Shown one piece after another: positions 35,141 to 43,563 of a stretch of 44,574 nt of DNA. Each line of letters starts with the position of its first letter. Position 1 is the first letter of the stretch. The notes under the pieces are model-generated. The model searched no databases. It was not told the DNA's origin and saw only the letters and a list, made by a program, of their open reading frames with translations. This DNA is from Bacillota bacterium (lineage in GTDB: Bacteria > Bacillota > Clostridia > Lachnospirales > Lachnospiraceae). Made by a program: the position numbers and the translations under genes. The stretch lies in the NCBI GenBank assembly GCA_023411555.1, contig JAEYOQ010000004.1:1-44574 (forward strand). Reading direction: 5' to 3'.

Positions 35141-35377
35141 GGTCATAGGAATAAATATACCAATGCTGTTGGTGAATCAATCCATCAGCTGGCTATTATG
35201 GCTGATGAGATTCGCAACATCATTAATGAGATTAATGGTATCGCCGATCAAACCAATCTACTTTCCTTAAATGCTTCTATCGAAGCAGCCAGGGCGGGGG
35301 ATGCAGGACGTGGATTTGCTGTTGTAGCAGATGAGATACGTAAGTTGGCTGTACAATCAGGTAATTCCACTAATTAA
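35141..35377 (+). pseudogene. Methyl-accepting chemotaxis protein, internal remnant
   Basis: The frame reads ADEIRNIINEINGIADQTNLLSLNASIEAARAGDAGRGFAVVADEIRKLAVQSGNST, the highly conserved signalling hairpin tip of a chemoreceptor, then a TAA. Both the sensor/membrane part and the C-terminal helix are missing. No start or RBS exists. Its neighbourhood (35025-35140 and 35378-35430) has no other coding sign. Together with 3270-3359 it shows that chemoreceptor genes have been lost here. Confidence 0.8.
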
Positions 35378-35430
35378 GACATTTAAAGTTTAAAGAGTGT
35401 TAAAAAGCTAATATAATGATTCATAGATAT

Positions 35431-35504
35431 AAGAAAAGGCATCGGAGTTCGAGGTGCCCTTTGTCAAGGAGACAGGGGGCCTCGAACTTCGATGCCTTTT
35501 CTTA
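35431..35504. other. Long hairpin with 25-bp arms
   Basis: TAAGAAAAGGCATCGG... (35431-35455) pairs with ...CGATGCCTTTTCTTA (35480-35504) with one G-T mismatch, and the 24-base interior has a further CCC-GTC/GAC-GGG stem. On either strand it ends in a run of T, so it can be a bidirectional terminator, but no gene ends close to it except the chemoreceptor remnant. Confidence 0.75.
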
Positions 35505-35627
35505 ATGAGATTCAGCTAGATTGAAAAACTATACAAATTAAGTAAAAATTATGCTTGTAAAAGTAAAAATATTGTATTTATGTCCAACATGAATGATTAT
35601 ATAATAGAAAACGAATGAGGTAATTAT

Positions 35628-36215
35628 ATGAAAATGATGAGAATTATACCAATTTTTTTAGCTATCATGCTCATGGTACTATCGATGACAGCATGTGGCA
35701 AGAATGAGAATGTTACGGTGATGTCAAGTGAAGCACTTGCGATATGCGGAAGTTGGGCATATATACATGATAAAGAGACAGCAATCGCTGTATTTCATGA
35801 AGATGGTACCGCAAAGTATGAAGGTAAGGACTATTCCTTCGAGTGTGATGGACAATATATAAAGCTAAAGGCTACAGACGGTGAGACTATGCAGCTTCGC
35901 TATACACTGGATGACAAGGGAATGTATCTATATAGTAATAATACATACACCTATTCAGGGGAGGGAGACCCATTAAGTCTGGTAGGTGAATGGTTATGCG
36001 AAGAAAAGAACTGGTCATATATATTTACTGAGACGGGAACGTTCATGGAGGACGGATACTTTCCTGGCTACTATACGGTAGATGATGAGAATTTAACCTT
36101 TAAGCTTGTCTATAATGATCCCTTTGAAGATACAGTTTGTTATTTTAAACGAGAGGGAGATAAGTTACAAATTGAATATCCATGGTGTATGGTTAGTACA
36201 AGCAACAGTAAATAA
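35628..36215 (+). CDS. Lipoprotein of unknown function
   Basis: A 195-residue lipoprotein. The signal peptide ends with LSMTAC; lipidated cysteine is C23. The mature part shows two similar beta-rich halves of about 80 residues (GSWAYIHDKETAIAVFHEDGTAKYEGKDYSF and GEWLCEEKNWSYIFTETGTFMEDG, each ending in a D/K-rich YxxEGDKL-like strand), a pattern of DUF5640-like lipocalin-like repeats. It is monocistronic or first in a unit with the sugar-binding protein 63 bases downstream. A -10-like TATAAT lies at 35600; GAGGTAA lies before the ATG. No enzymatic residues recognised. Confidence 0.65.
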   Translation: MKMMRIIPIFLAIMLMVLSMTACGKNENVTVMSSEALAICGSWAYIHDKETAIAVFHEDGTAKYEGKDYSFECDGQYIKLKATDGETMQLRYTLDDKGMYLYSNNTYTYSGEGDPLSLVGEWLCEEKNWSYIFTETGTFMEDGYFPGYYTVDDENLTFKLVYNDPFEDTVCYFKREGDKLQIEYPWCMVSTSNSK

Positions 36216-36222
36216 GTATGGA

Positions 36223-36243
36223 AATGTGATATTATATCACATT
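36223..36243. promoter_or_regulatory. Perfect palindrome before the sugar-binding protein gene
   Basis: AATGTGATA-TTA-TATCACATT: two perfect 9-base arms with a 3-base centre, 35 bases before the ATG at 36278. It resembles a CRP-type TGTGA-N7-TCACA site with one extra base, but is more probably an operator of another dimeric regulator. Confidence 0.55.
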
Positions 36244-36277
36244 AACATAAATAAAATAATTTTTGAGGAGGAGTAAA

Positions 36278-37621
36278 ATGAAAAGAGTTATTGCATTACT
36301 GTTGGTTCTTGGGATGCTCGTATCTCTCGTAGGATGCGGAAAATCAAGTGCAACCGACAAACCTACCACAAATGATGCACCTGCTACAACCACTAGTGAT
36401 TCGTCTACACCGGCAAAAGATACACCTGCTGCAACCGTTAGCGAACCTATCGATTTAACTATGTGGTGTATCGCTGTAGAGAGCGATTCAAATCGTCATG
36501 CTTATGAGGCTGGTATTGCTGAATTCCAGGCAGCTCACCCGGAAATCAACCTTACTTGGGAAGCTACTCAGAACCAGGAATACAAGACAAAGATTAAGGC
36601 TGCAGTTGCTGCAAACGAATTGCCTGATATCTTCTACACATGGGGATGCGCTTTCCTTGGTGATTTTGTTGAGGCTGGTCGTGTTTATTGTTCAGATGAG
36701 GCCTATGCAAAGTATGCTGCTGAATTACCTGAAGTAATGGTAGGCAACGTTACATATGATGGCAAGGTTTATGCTGCTCCGATCACTATGAACATCGTTG
36801 CTATGTTCTCCAATATGGATCTTCTCAAGCAAGCAGGCTTTGATAAGGTTCCCGGAACATATGACGAACTGATTGCTTGCTGTGATGCTCTGGTTGCTAA
36901 GGGAATTATTCCTTTCGGCTGCTCAGGTAGAGAGACTTGGTGTGTAACCGAGTATCTTGAGTCCATTATTGAGAAGTCTGCCGGTGCTCCCGCTATGAAC
37001 GATATTTTCACAGGCAAAGCTTCTTGGGCTAACGATGATGTAGTTAAGGCAGTTGGTATCTTCCAGGAAATGATTAACAAGAAATATTTTGATCCGGAAG
37101 GAATTGCACTTTCTAATGACGAAGTTAAAGCTAACTTCATTGCAGGAAAGTATGCTTTCTATATCAATGGTACATGGAACTGTGCAGACTTTGCTAACGC
37201 TGGTCTGACCGATAAGATCCAGGTTGCTGAGTTCCCGGTTATTGATACTACAAAGTCTAAACTGGGCGAGCTCATTGGTGGACCGACAGATGGTCTGGCA
37301 GTTGCAGCTAGTTCTCCGAATGCTGCAGTAGCTGCAGATAGCGCATTTGAAATTGCAAGAAACATCTGTAAGTATGGTTACCTTGATGGTAATGGACTAC
37401 CTGCATGGACACAGGATCCTAATGGTGACTATTCGTCCATCAATCCTTTAACACAGTCAGTTGCTAAAATTGTTGCTAACTCTAGCCAGTTAGTTCCGTT
37501 TGGTGACAATGCAATGCCTGCTGATACCGCAAACATTTATCTTGACTATGTAAGCCAGATTTATTCTTCCGCTATAGATGGTAAGCAATTCGTTGATGGC
37601 CTTGTTAAGGATATTAAGTAA
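36278..37621 (+). CDS. Sugar-type ABC transporter substrate-binding lipoprotein
   Basis: A 447-residue extracellular solute-binding protein family 1 member. The signal peptide leads to LVGC, with lipidated C20, followed by a Thr/Pro/Ala linker (to about 57). The mature domain shows the alpha/beta clamshell: DLTMWCIAVESDSNRHAYEAGIAEFQAAHPEINLTWEA, DIFYTWGCAFLGDFV, AAPITMNIVAMFSNMDLLKQAGF and FIAGKYAFYINGTW. Codon use is that of a highly expressed gene. The start is at 36278, with GAGGAGGAG before it. It captures a carbohydrate for the permeases encoded at 37808 and 38694; a hairpin between allows more binding protein than permease. Confidence 0.9.
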   Translation: MKRVIALLLVLGMLVSLVGCGKSSATDKPTTNDAPATTTSDSSTPAKDTPAATVSEPIDLTMWCIAVESDSNRHAYEAGIAEFQAAHPEINLTWEATQNQEYKTKIKAAVAANELPDIFYTWGCAFLGDFVEAGRVYCSDEAYAKYAAELPEVMVGNVTYDGKVYAAPITMNIVAMFSNMDLLKQAGFDKVPGTYDELIACCDALVAKGIIPFGCSGRETWCVTEYLESIIEKSAGAPAMNDIFTGKASWANDDVVKAVGIFQEMINKKYFDPEGIALSNDEVKANFIAGKYAFYINGTWNCADFANAGLTDKIQVAEFPVIDTTKSKLGELIGGPTDGLAVAASSPNAAVAADSAFEIARNICKYGYLDGNGLPAWTQDPNGDYSSINPLTQSVAKIVANSSQLVPFGDNAMPADTANIYLDYVSQIYSSAIDGKQFVDGLVKDIK

Positions 37622-37693
37622 TTCTGGGAAGTACATGATAATATAAGAAATATGAATGAGAACTATTAACTTGTTAGTTCTTATTCGATGAAG

Positions 37694-37749
37694 AAAGAAG
37701 CGGTTTCCCAACGATTGTCTGGATCAAAATCATCTGGGAACCGCTTCTT
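37694..37749 (+). terminator. Attenuating hairpin between binding protein and permease genes
   Basis: AAGAAGCGGTTTCCCA pairs with TGGGAACCGCTTCTT; the interior also pairs (GATT/AATC). The T-tract is short, suggesting partial termination or an mRNA 3' end protector rather than a full stop. Confidence 0.65.
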
Positions 37750-37807
37750 GCCTAATATATGACAAGTGAAACAGTTTGCTGTTTCGTCTTTTAGGGAAGG
37801 AATCAAG

Positions 37808-38689
37808 ATGAAAAAACTATATAGTAATAAACTATCAATTATTCTTTTTATTCTCCCTGCACTGTTGCTTTTCCTTGCAATTTTGATTGCACCGATATTT
37901 ATATCAGGCTATTTCAGTTTATTTGATTGGAACGGCTTTGGAAAAATGACTTTCATTGGATTAGAAAATTATCTGGAACTGTTCACCAGCAACTCAATAG
38001 GCTTTATTAAGGCTTTGGGCAATTCGTTGCTTTTAGCACTGTTTTCTGTAATAATCCAGTTGCCGATTGCCTTGGGTCTTGCATTACTCCTCGGTAGAGG
38101 AAGAAAGGGTGAACGAGCTTTCCTTTCAATTTATTTTATACCCGTTCTTATTTCGACAGTTATTATTGGTCAGCTCTTTTCAAAGATTTACAATCCATCC
38201 TACGGCGTACTTAATGTAACGCTGAGATCCCTAGGTCTGGATAACTTGGCAAAGATTTGGCTTGGAGAGAAAAGCACCGCACTTGGAGCTGTTTTCGTAC
38301 CTATTTTATGGCAATACGTTGGTTATCATATGCTGTTAATGTTTGCTGGTATCAAGAGTGTTCCCATCGAATATCGTGAAGCAGCAATGATTGATGGAGC
38401 AAGAGAGGGACAGGTAAACCGTTATATTGTCTTACCGTACATAAAGCCTATTCTGAGGATAAGTACTATTTTCGCTGTTACAGGCTCCCTTAAGTCCTTT
38501 GACTTAATCTATGTTTTGACAAATGGTGGACCGTTACACGCAACAGAGGTGCCCAGTACATTAATGATTAGTATGTTGTTCTTACGTAATAGATATGGTA
38601 TGGGTAGTACGATTGCATTCCTTCTCATTATTTTGTGCTTCGCATTTGCTTTGATCATCAGTCGTATATTCAAGGATAAGGAGGATTAG
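37808..38689 (+). CDS. Sugar ABC transporter permease (MalF/UgpA-like)
   Basis: A 293-residue permease with six helices. The EAA loop reads EYREAAMIDGAREGQVNRYIVLPYIKP, docking to an ATPase, and the start has the YSNKLSIILFILPALLLFL first helix. It begins at 37808 with GGAAGGAATC before it; the ORF could open at 37766 but lacks an RBS. Together with the next gene it forms the heterodimeric channel. No ATPase gene is in the window, so it must use a shared multi-sugar ATPase (MsmX-like) encoded elsewhere; known in Firmicutes. Confidence 0.92.
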   Translation: MKKLYSNKLSIILFILPALLLFLAILIAPIFISGYFSLFDWNGFGKMTFIGLENYLELFTSNSIGFIKALGNSLLLALFSVIIQLPIALGLALLLGRGRKGERAFLSIYFIPVLISTVIIGQLFSKIYNPSYGVLNVTLRSLGLDNLAKIWLGEKSTALGAVFVPILWQYVGYHMLLMFAGIKSVPIEYREAAMIDGAREGQVNRYIVLPYIKPILRISTIFAVTGSLKSFDLIYVLTNGGPLHATEVPSTLMISMLFLRNRYGMGSTIAFLLIILCFAFALIISRIFKDKED

Positions 38690-38693
38690 CAAC

Positions 38694-39566
38694 GTGAAAC
38701 AAGGTGATATCTTTCTGAAACAAAATTATCAATCTAAACCCGAGGGAAAAGTCAAAGAGGTTTTGGTATACATACTATTTGGTTTCTGGGCGTTTGTTAA
38801 TCTATTCCCTGTCTACTGGATGTTTACCTTCTCGCTTAAGAGTAATGCAGAAATTTTTGGTGATAATGTTGCCGGCCTTCCGAAAGAATGGTTGTGGTCA
38901 AATTATGAGAGGGCATTAAAGGTAGGAAATATTGGGAGATATTTCGCGAACAGTATCATTGTTGCCGTTGTGACCATTGCGATTGTAATGCTCGTTTCAC
39001 TTATGGCGACCTTTGCCTTGACAAGATTTATTTGGAAGGGTAGAAAACGTATGAATAGTTTCTTTATGCTTGGATTGACGATTCCAATCCACGCGGCACT
39101 CGTACCTATCTATGTCACCCTTTCAAAATTACATTTGCTCAATACTTATTTAGCACTTATTATTCCTTATGCCGCCTTTTCATTGGCGATGGGAATACTC
39201 ATTTGTACAGGTTTTATGCAGGAATTACCCATGGATCTTGATGAAGCAGCATGTATCGATGGTTGTGGTACCTGGGGTATCTTCTTCCGAATCATAGTAC
39301 CGCTTATGAAGCCGGCGGTTGCAACGGTATCAATATACACATTCCTTCAGTGCTGGAATGAGTTGATGTTTGCGAACAACTTTGTCAGTGGTGCTGCGCA
39401 CAGAACGTTACCTGTCGGTATACAGGCGCTTTCCGGACAATATACGACGGATTGGGGACCAATCGGTGCAGCATTGGTTTTAGCGACATTCCCGACGCTC
39501 CTATTTTATGCGTTCTTTAGCAAGAAGATTCAAGAAAGCTTCATTGCCGGAGCAATCAAGGGCTAG
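38694..39566 (+). CDS. Sugar ABC transporter permease (MalG/UgpE-like)
   Basis: A 290-residue permease with six helices and the EAA motif DLDEAACIDGCGTWGIFFRIIVPLMKP. The start is a GTG at 38694, 4 bases after the first permease, with AAGGAGG upstream. The N-terminus is cytoplasmic (about 25 residues), and the C-terminus ends with the conserved SFIAGAIKG. The pair with 37808 forms the translocation pore for the sugar bound by the lipoprotein. Confidence 0.93.
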   Translation: MKQGDIFLKQNYQSKPEGKVKEVLVYILFGFWAFVNLFPVYWMFTFSLKSNAEIFGDNVAGLPKEWLWSNYERALKVGNIGRYFANSIIVAVVTIAIVMLVSLMATFALTRFIWKGRKRMNSFFMLGLTIPIHAALVPIYVTLSKLHLLNTYLALIIPYAAFSLAMGILICTGFMQELPMDLDEAACIDGCGTWGIFFRIIVPLMKPAVATVSIYTFLQCWNELMFANNFVSGAAHRTLPVGIQALSGQYTTDWGPIGAALVLATFPTLLFYAFFSKKIQESFIAGAIKG

Positions 39567-39592
39567 TGAAAAGTTGATATTTTATTTCATAT

Positions 39593-39639
39593 GGGTTTCT
39601 GACTCTGTAATATGTAGTTATATACAGAGTCAGAGACCC
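39593..39639 (+). terminator. Hairpin terminator
   Basis: GGGTTTCTGACTCTGTA pairs with TACAGAGTCAGAGACCC (one mismatch), then TTAGTTTT. It closes the permease operon. Confidence 0.8.
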
Positions 39640-39734
39640 TTAGTTTTGAAGTCCTAAATGTGTACTTCTTTCGGTTAGATTATAGGTGGGGAGTGAACAT
39701 GGTTATATAATATTGGCATATTGTGGATGTTTAA

Positions 39735-39763
39735 TTGAAAATATGGCGTAGATGTGATACGAT
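39735..39763 (+). promoter_or_regulatory. Promoter of the YesM/YesN-type genes
   Basis: TTGAAA (39735-39740), a 17-base spacer and TACGAT (39758-39763), about 60 bases upstream of the kinase ATG. Confidence 0.5.
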
Positions 39764-39824
39764 AAACAATGGAATATATAGGTAAGTTCGGTATGTACAA
39801 AATATACTTGAATGAGGTGTAGAA

Positions 39825-41579
39825 ATGAGGCATGGCAGTAAGAAAATGAAAAGCGATTTTAAAATGTCGCTGCAGCAACAGACCCTGTTAATGCTTGCTA
39901 TTCTATTGTTGTTTTTTTGCATGATGTTTATGATAGCAACTGCTATCATAACAAAGAAAACGGAAGAGGATTTCAACATCAGAACATCAGAAACGGCAGT
40001 CAATAATGTGGTGTCCTCCATCAAGGCAAGCTTAGTGAACTACAATTATTTATCACGCCTGATCATGATTAATGATAGGGTCGTAAAGTTTTTAAGAGCG
40101 AAAGAAACAGATGGGGATATGATATATGAGGCACGAAGAGGTATATATGAAATTCAAACTTTGTATAGCTATATAGATTCAGTATATATCTTCCGCAACG
40201 ATGGTGAGTATGTAAGAACGGGAGAAGGTAAATATTTTATCGATATAGACGACTTAGAGCGTTCGAATATATTGAACGCACGAGGTAGTACAGTGATTTC
40301 CATTAATGGCAATGGCACGATTCGGAAAAGCGATGGTATGCGATTGCTTACAATGTCCCGTGCAATATACGATATTAGCTCACAGAAGCTCCTGGGTATA
40401 CTGATCATGAATATCTCAAGCAATGTTTTTGATGATACCCTTGCACTGCAGAATTCCAGCGGTATGTGTGTGATTGATAGTAATGGCACATTTCTATGTG
40501 GGAAAGAAGAAATCAGTGCTTTATATGATAAAGACTACTATAGTGAAAGTATGGTGTATAAGAATATTCACTTAGATGGAGAGAGAAAGACGCTGACAGG
40601 GAAAATGGCGAGAAAGCCGTTAGTAGTGTTGTGTGTGAGCGCCAAGGGCGCAGAGGCATTGCCGCGAGATACAATGTATGCCTTGATGATTACTCTGACA
40701 GCTTTTATCCTGTCTGCGATGGTCTGTGCTGGGTTCATCACAGTCAATATCGCAGGACCGATCAGAAATCTGAATGTGGCAATGGAGCGCACAAGGTCCT
40801 CAGGGTGGCTTAAGGAGATTGACGAAGAAATGCCAAACAATGAAATTGGTAGGTTGGCTGAAAGCTACAATAGTATGATAGAATATCTTAACGAGCTGTT
40901 TAATCGCCTTCTGGAGGATGAAAAAAACGTGCAGAAAGCGGAGATGCGCGTTCTCCAGGAACAGATAAAGCCACATTTTCTCTATAATACATTAGAAACA
41001 ATCAGTTATATGGCAGTGCAGGAGAATGCTGGAAAAGTACATGATGCACTAGAGACATTGGGTAGCTTTTATCGCAATTTCCTTAGTAAAGGTGATCACG
41101 AGATACCACTGAAGCGTGAGCTGCGTATTACTCAGGATTATCTCTCCCTACAAAAGCTACGTTATGAAGATATATTTGAGGATGAGTATGTGATCGACGA
41201 TACCACGCTCGATTGTATGATACCTAAGTTGATTCTTCAACCACTTGTAGAAAACTGTATCTATCATGGAGTGCGACTCAAAGGAGAAAAGTGCGTTATT
41301 CGCATCACTACCCGCATGGAAGAGGATGGTCTTCACATAATTGTCTACGATTCCGGTGTTGGAATGAGCGATGAGCAGATTAAGAACGTCCTAGAGCCTG
41401 GTGAAGAGGATGATGTATGGACACTGTCTGGCTTTGGCCTACGCGGAACCATCAATCGGATACGCTATTATTATGACTGCGCTAATGTAATTAGTATCCG
41501 CAGTGAGCCCGGAGAATATACGGAAATTGAGTTATACATACCCAAGATGAAGGAGCAGGAAGTAGAGGGGGAAGAGTAA
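39825..41579 (+). CDS. Sensor histidine kinase, YesM-like
   Basis: A 584-residue membrane kinase. Helix 1 is at about 21-43, an extracytoplasmic sensor of about 240 residues follows, and helix 2 is at about 284-308. A HAMP domain (NIAGPIRNLNVAMERTRSSGW...NNEIGRLAESYNSMI) leads to a His_kinase domain: EQIKPHFLYNTLETISYM with phospho-accepting H384. The HATPase contains LVENCIYHGVRLKGEK, DSGVGMS and GFGLRGTINRIRYYY. This is the type that senses carbohydrates and controls sugar transporters. GAGGTG lies 6 bases before the ATG. Its stop overlaps the response regulator ATG (TAATG). Confidence 0.93.
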   Translation: MRHGSKKMKSDFKMSLQQQTLLMLAILLLFFCMMFMIATAIITKKTEEDFNIRTSETAVNNVVSSIKASLVNYNYLSRLIMINDRVVKFLRAKETDGDMIYEARRGIYEIQTLYSYIDSVYIFRNDGEYVRTGEGKYFIDIDDLERSNILNARGSTVISINGNGTIRKSDGMRLLTMSRAIYDISSQKLLGILIMNISSNVFDDTLALQNSSGMCVIDSNGTFLCGKEEISALYDKDYYSESMVYKNIHLDGERKTLTGKMARKPLVVLCVSAKGAEALPRDTMYALMITLTAFILSAMVCAGFITVNIAGPIRNLNVAMERTRSSGWLKEIDEEMPNNEIGRLAESYNSMIEYLNELFNRLLEDEKNVQKAEMRVLQEQIKPHFLYNTLETISYMAVQENAGKVHDALETLGSFYRNFLSKGDHEIPLKRELRITQDYLSLQKLRYEDIFEDEYVIDDTTLDCMIPKLILQPLVENCIYHGVRLKGEKCVIRITTRMEEDGLHIIVYDSGVGMSDEQIKNVLEPGEEDDVWTLSGFGLRGTINRIRYYYDCANVISIRSEPGEYTEIELYIPKMKEQEVEGEE

Positions 41580-42316
41580 TGTACCGAGTTATGACTATTG
41601 ACGACGAGATGTCAGTTCGTAGGTTGTTACAAGCATCCATAGATTGGAATTCACTGGATATGGAAGTAGTGGGGGAGGCAGCCAGCGGGATAGAAGCGAT
41701 TAACATCATAGATGAATTGCGACCAGATATTGTTTTTGTCGACATTTCTATGCCCTTTATGAATGGGATTGAATTTACAAAGGTTGCGACGGAGCGATAT
41801 CCAGACTTGGTGATTATTATCTTGACAGGACTTGATGATTTCGAGTGTGCACGTCAGTGTGTTCGTCTGCCGGTAGTTGAGTATATGGTAAAACCCTTTG
41901 TTCGCCAGGAGGTGACTGAGGTGTTAATCAGAATAAAGGAAAATCTGGATAAGCAAATTACCCGTGTAAAGGAGATTGGACAAGAGGTTACTACGATAGA
42001 TATTGAGCAGATTAAGCAGTATCTACGTGATAACTTTACAGATTCTAATATCAATCTAACCTCTGTTGCCCAACATTTTGGATTTAATCCGAGTTATTTT
42101 AGCAGGAAATTTAAGCAGGAAACAGGAAAAAGCTTTGTCGAGTTCCTTATCAAGTGTCGGATGGAGAAGGCGTTAAAGCTAGCCGGATCAAACGAGAAGA
42201 TGTTCTGTACTGCCATTGCTGTTGGCATCCCGGACCCGAACTACTTTGGACGCTGCTTCAAGAAATATACAGGGGTCAGCTATTCGGAATACGTGAATTC
42301 GCTCACCTCGCGGTAG
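41579..42316 (+). CDS. Response regulator with AraC-type output, YesN-like
   Basis: A 245-residue regulator. The receiver has D8/D9/E10, phosphoacceptor D55 (VFVDISMPFMNG), T in ILTGLDDFE and K in YMVKPF. Residues about 140-245 form an AraC-type DNA-binding domain (INLTSVAQHFGFNPSYFSRKFKQETGKSFVEFL, then FCTAIAVGIPDPNYFGRCFKKYTGVSYSEYV). It starts one base inside the kinase's stop codon. With YesM it is expected to activate the adjacent sugar ABC genes; the operator is not known, but the palindrome at 36223 is a candidate. Confidence 0.94.
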   Translation: MYRVMTIDDEMSVRRLLQASIDWNSLDMEVVGEAASGIEAINIIDELRPDIVFVDISMPFMNGIEFTKVATERYPDLVIIILTGLDDFECARQCVRLPVVEYMVKPFVRQEVTEVLIRIKENLDKQITRVKEIGQEVTTIDIEQIKQYLRDNFTDSNINLTSVAQHFGFNPSYFSRKFKQETGKSFVEFLIKCRMEKALKLAGSNEKMFCTAIAVGIPDPNYFGRCFKKYTGVSYSEYVNSLTSR

Positions 42317-42392
42317 AATAGAAGTGTCACTATCTAGGTGGCTCATCTATTCATAAGATCTATATAAGCTGCATAATATATCGAATGAAGTC

Positions 42393-42424
42393 AACGCACA
42401 TCAGTCTTTGATGTGCGTTTTGCT
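42393..42424 (+). terminator. Rho-independent terminator
   Basis: AACGCACATCA pairs perfectly with TGATGTGCGTT over a 5-base loop, followed by TTG. It closes the two-component operon. Confidence 0.85.
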
Positions 42425-42444
42425 ATGAAAAATATATAATTACT

Positions 42445-42473
42445 TTGAAAATACGGATAGGGTAGAGTATAAT
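42445..42473 (+). promoter_or_regulatory. Sigma-A-type promoter
   Basis: TTGAAA (42445-42450), a 17-base spacer and TATAAT (42468-42473), about 60 bases before the ATG at 42535. This is among the best consensus promoters in the window. Confidence 0.75.
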
Positions 42474-42534
42474 GGGGTTCTATAGAGAGGGACTTATATA
42501 TTTAATATTAAATGGACATTTAGGAGTTTAAATT

Positions 42535-43389
42535 ATGCTAACAAACAACTTACATTTTGTTTCGATAGAAGGAAACTGGGACAAAGCTATACATGATAAA
42601 AGAATTGCAGAGGCAGCAAGGATCTTGGAGAATAATAAATCTTCGCTTGCTATTGCATCAGGCACCTATGCTCCATCCTCATATTCCTCTTTTTTTAGGG
42701 GGAAGCTTGGTGAATATACCAAAGATATTTTAATCAATCAGTATGGTATTCCGGCAATGAGAATTATACCGGCATATCTATTTCCATATAGCTCTACGTA
42801 TACAATTATTGATGCATACGCAAATGCTACATTGATCGGTTGGGTGAGCTGTGGTCTTAGGAAAAGAAATAATGCAATTAATGTTTTGTTTGAACCAATC
42901 ACCTCAGCCTTTCATAGTTTACGGGTCGAGACTTTGAATAATCGTGCCTGCCGCTTTCTCCATGATTTTAATGTTAATCTAAAGCTATCATGTAACAATA
43001 AACTCCCACTTGAGCTGTTAGAAAAGGATTATCAGGAAGAGATTAGCAGAATATCTGACATGCAGGCAGAGGGAGGCTTAATAGCCACAGGAGAGTGGTT
43101 GGACCATGGTAACAGGAGAAGCTATGATGATTTAGATTGGATGAAAAGAGACTTAGCGGAAGCCGTTCATTCTGTTTTTGATTCCTCTTTTTGCTTCGAT
43201 ACCTATGCTTTATCTGATTTAGAAAGATTGGTTTTTACCTTAGCCTGGAATCAGCTGGCTAACAGTAAAAGTTTATCAGAGGAAGATATTGAAAATATCT
43301 GCATGTATGTGGAGTCTGTTTTTAATTTTAAATTATCCGCTTCCGAGATTTTTAATATAAAGAGAATCATGAATGAAATAAGAGTGTAA
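42535..43389 (+). CDS. Unrecognised 284-residue protein
   Basis: I do not recognise this family with certainty. The protein has no signal peptide or membrane helix, with a mixed alpha/beta first half: AIASGTYAPSSYSSFFRGKLGEYTKDILINQYGI, then RIIPAYLFPYSSTYTIIDAYANATLIGW. The order (GxxxxxS, regulated helix ending GIPxxRI, then S-T-Y) is loosely like YdcF/DUF218-type Rossmann proteins, but the usual DAxVVLGG opening is not there. The second half (180-284) is helical (SDLERLVFTLAWNQLANSKSLSEEDIENICMYVESV) and may be a separate domain. It is monocistronic, with a strong promoter at 42445 and no RBS stronger than TAGGAG about 10 bases before the ATG. Confidence 0.5.
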   Translation: MLTNNLHFVSIEGNWDKAIHDKRIAEAARILENNKSSLAIASGTYAPSSYSSFFRGKLGEYTKDILINQYGIPAMRIIPAYLFPYSSTYTIIDAYANATLIGWVSCGLRKRNNAINVLFEPITSAFHSLRVETLNNRACRFLHDFNVNLKLSCNNKLPLELLEKDYQEEISRISDMQAEGGLIATGEWLDHGNRRSYDDLDWMKRDLAEAVHSVFDSSFCFDTYALSDLERLVFTLAWNQLANSKSLSEEDIENICMYVESVFNFKLSASEIFNIKRIMNEIRV

Positions 43390-43563
43390 TCTATGTATAT
43401 CTGTAGAATACGGCACTGCCACTAAAATCCTTTCTTTTTATATTTACAAATTATTTTCGATAGGATAAGGTATATATTATATACTAAGCAAATGAGGTTG
43501 TAAGAAACTTATCAATAAGTATTAAAGCTTGTAGAAAGAGAAAAATGTATTGGAGGAAAAACG

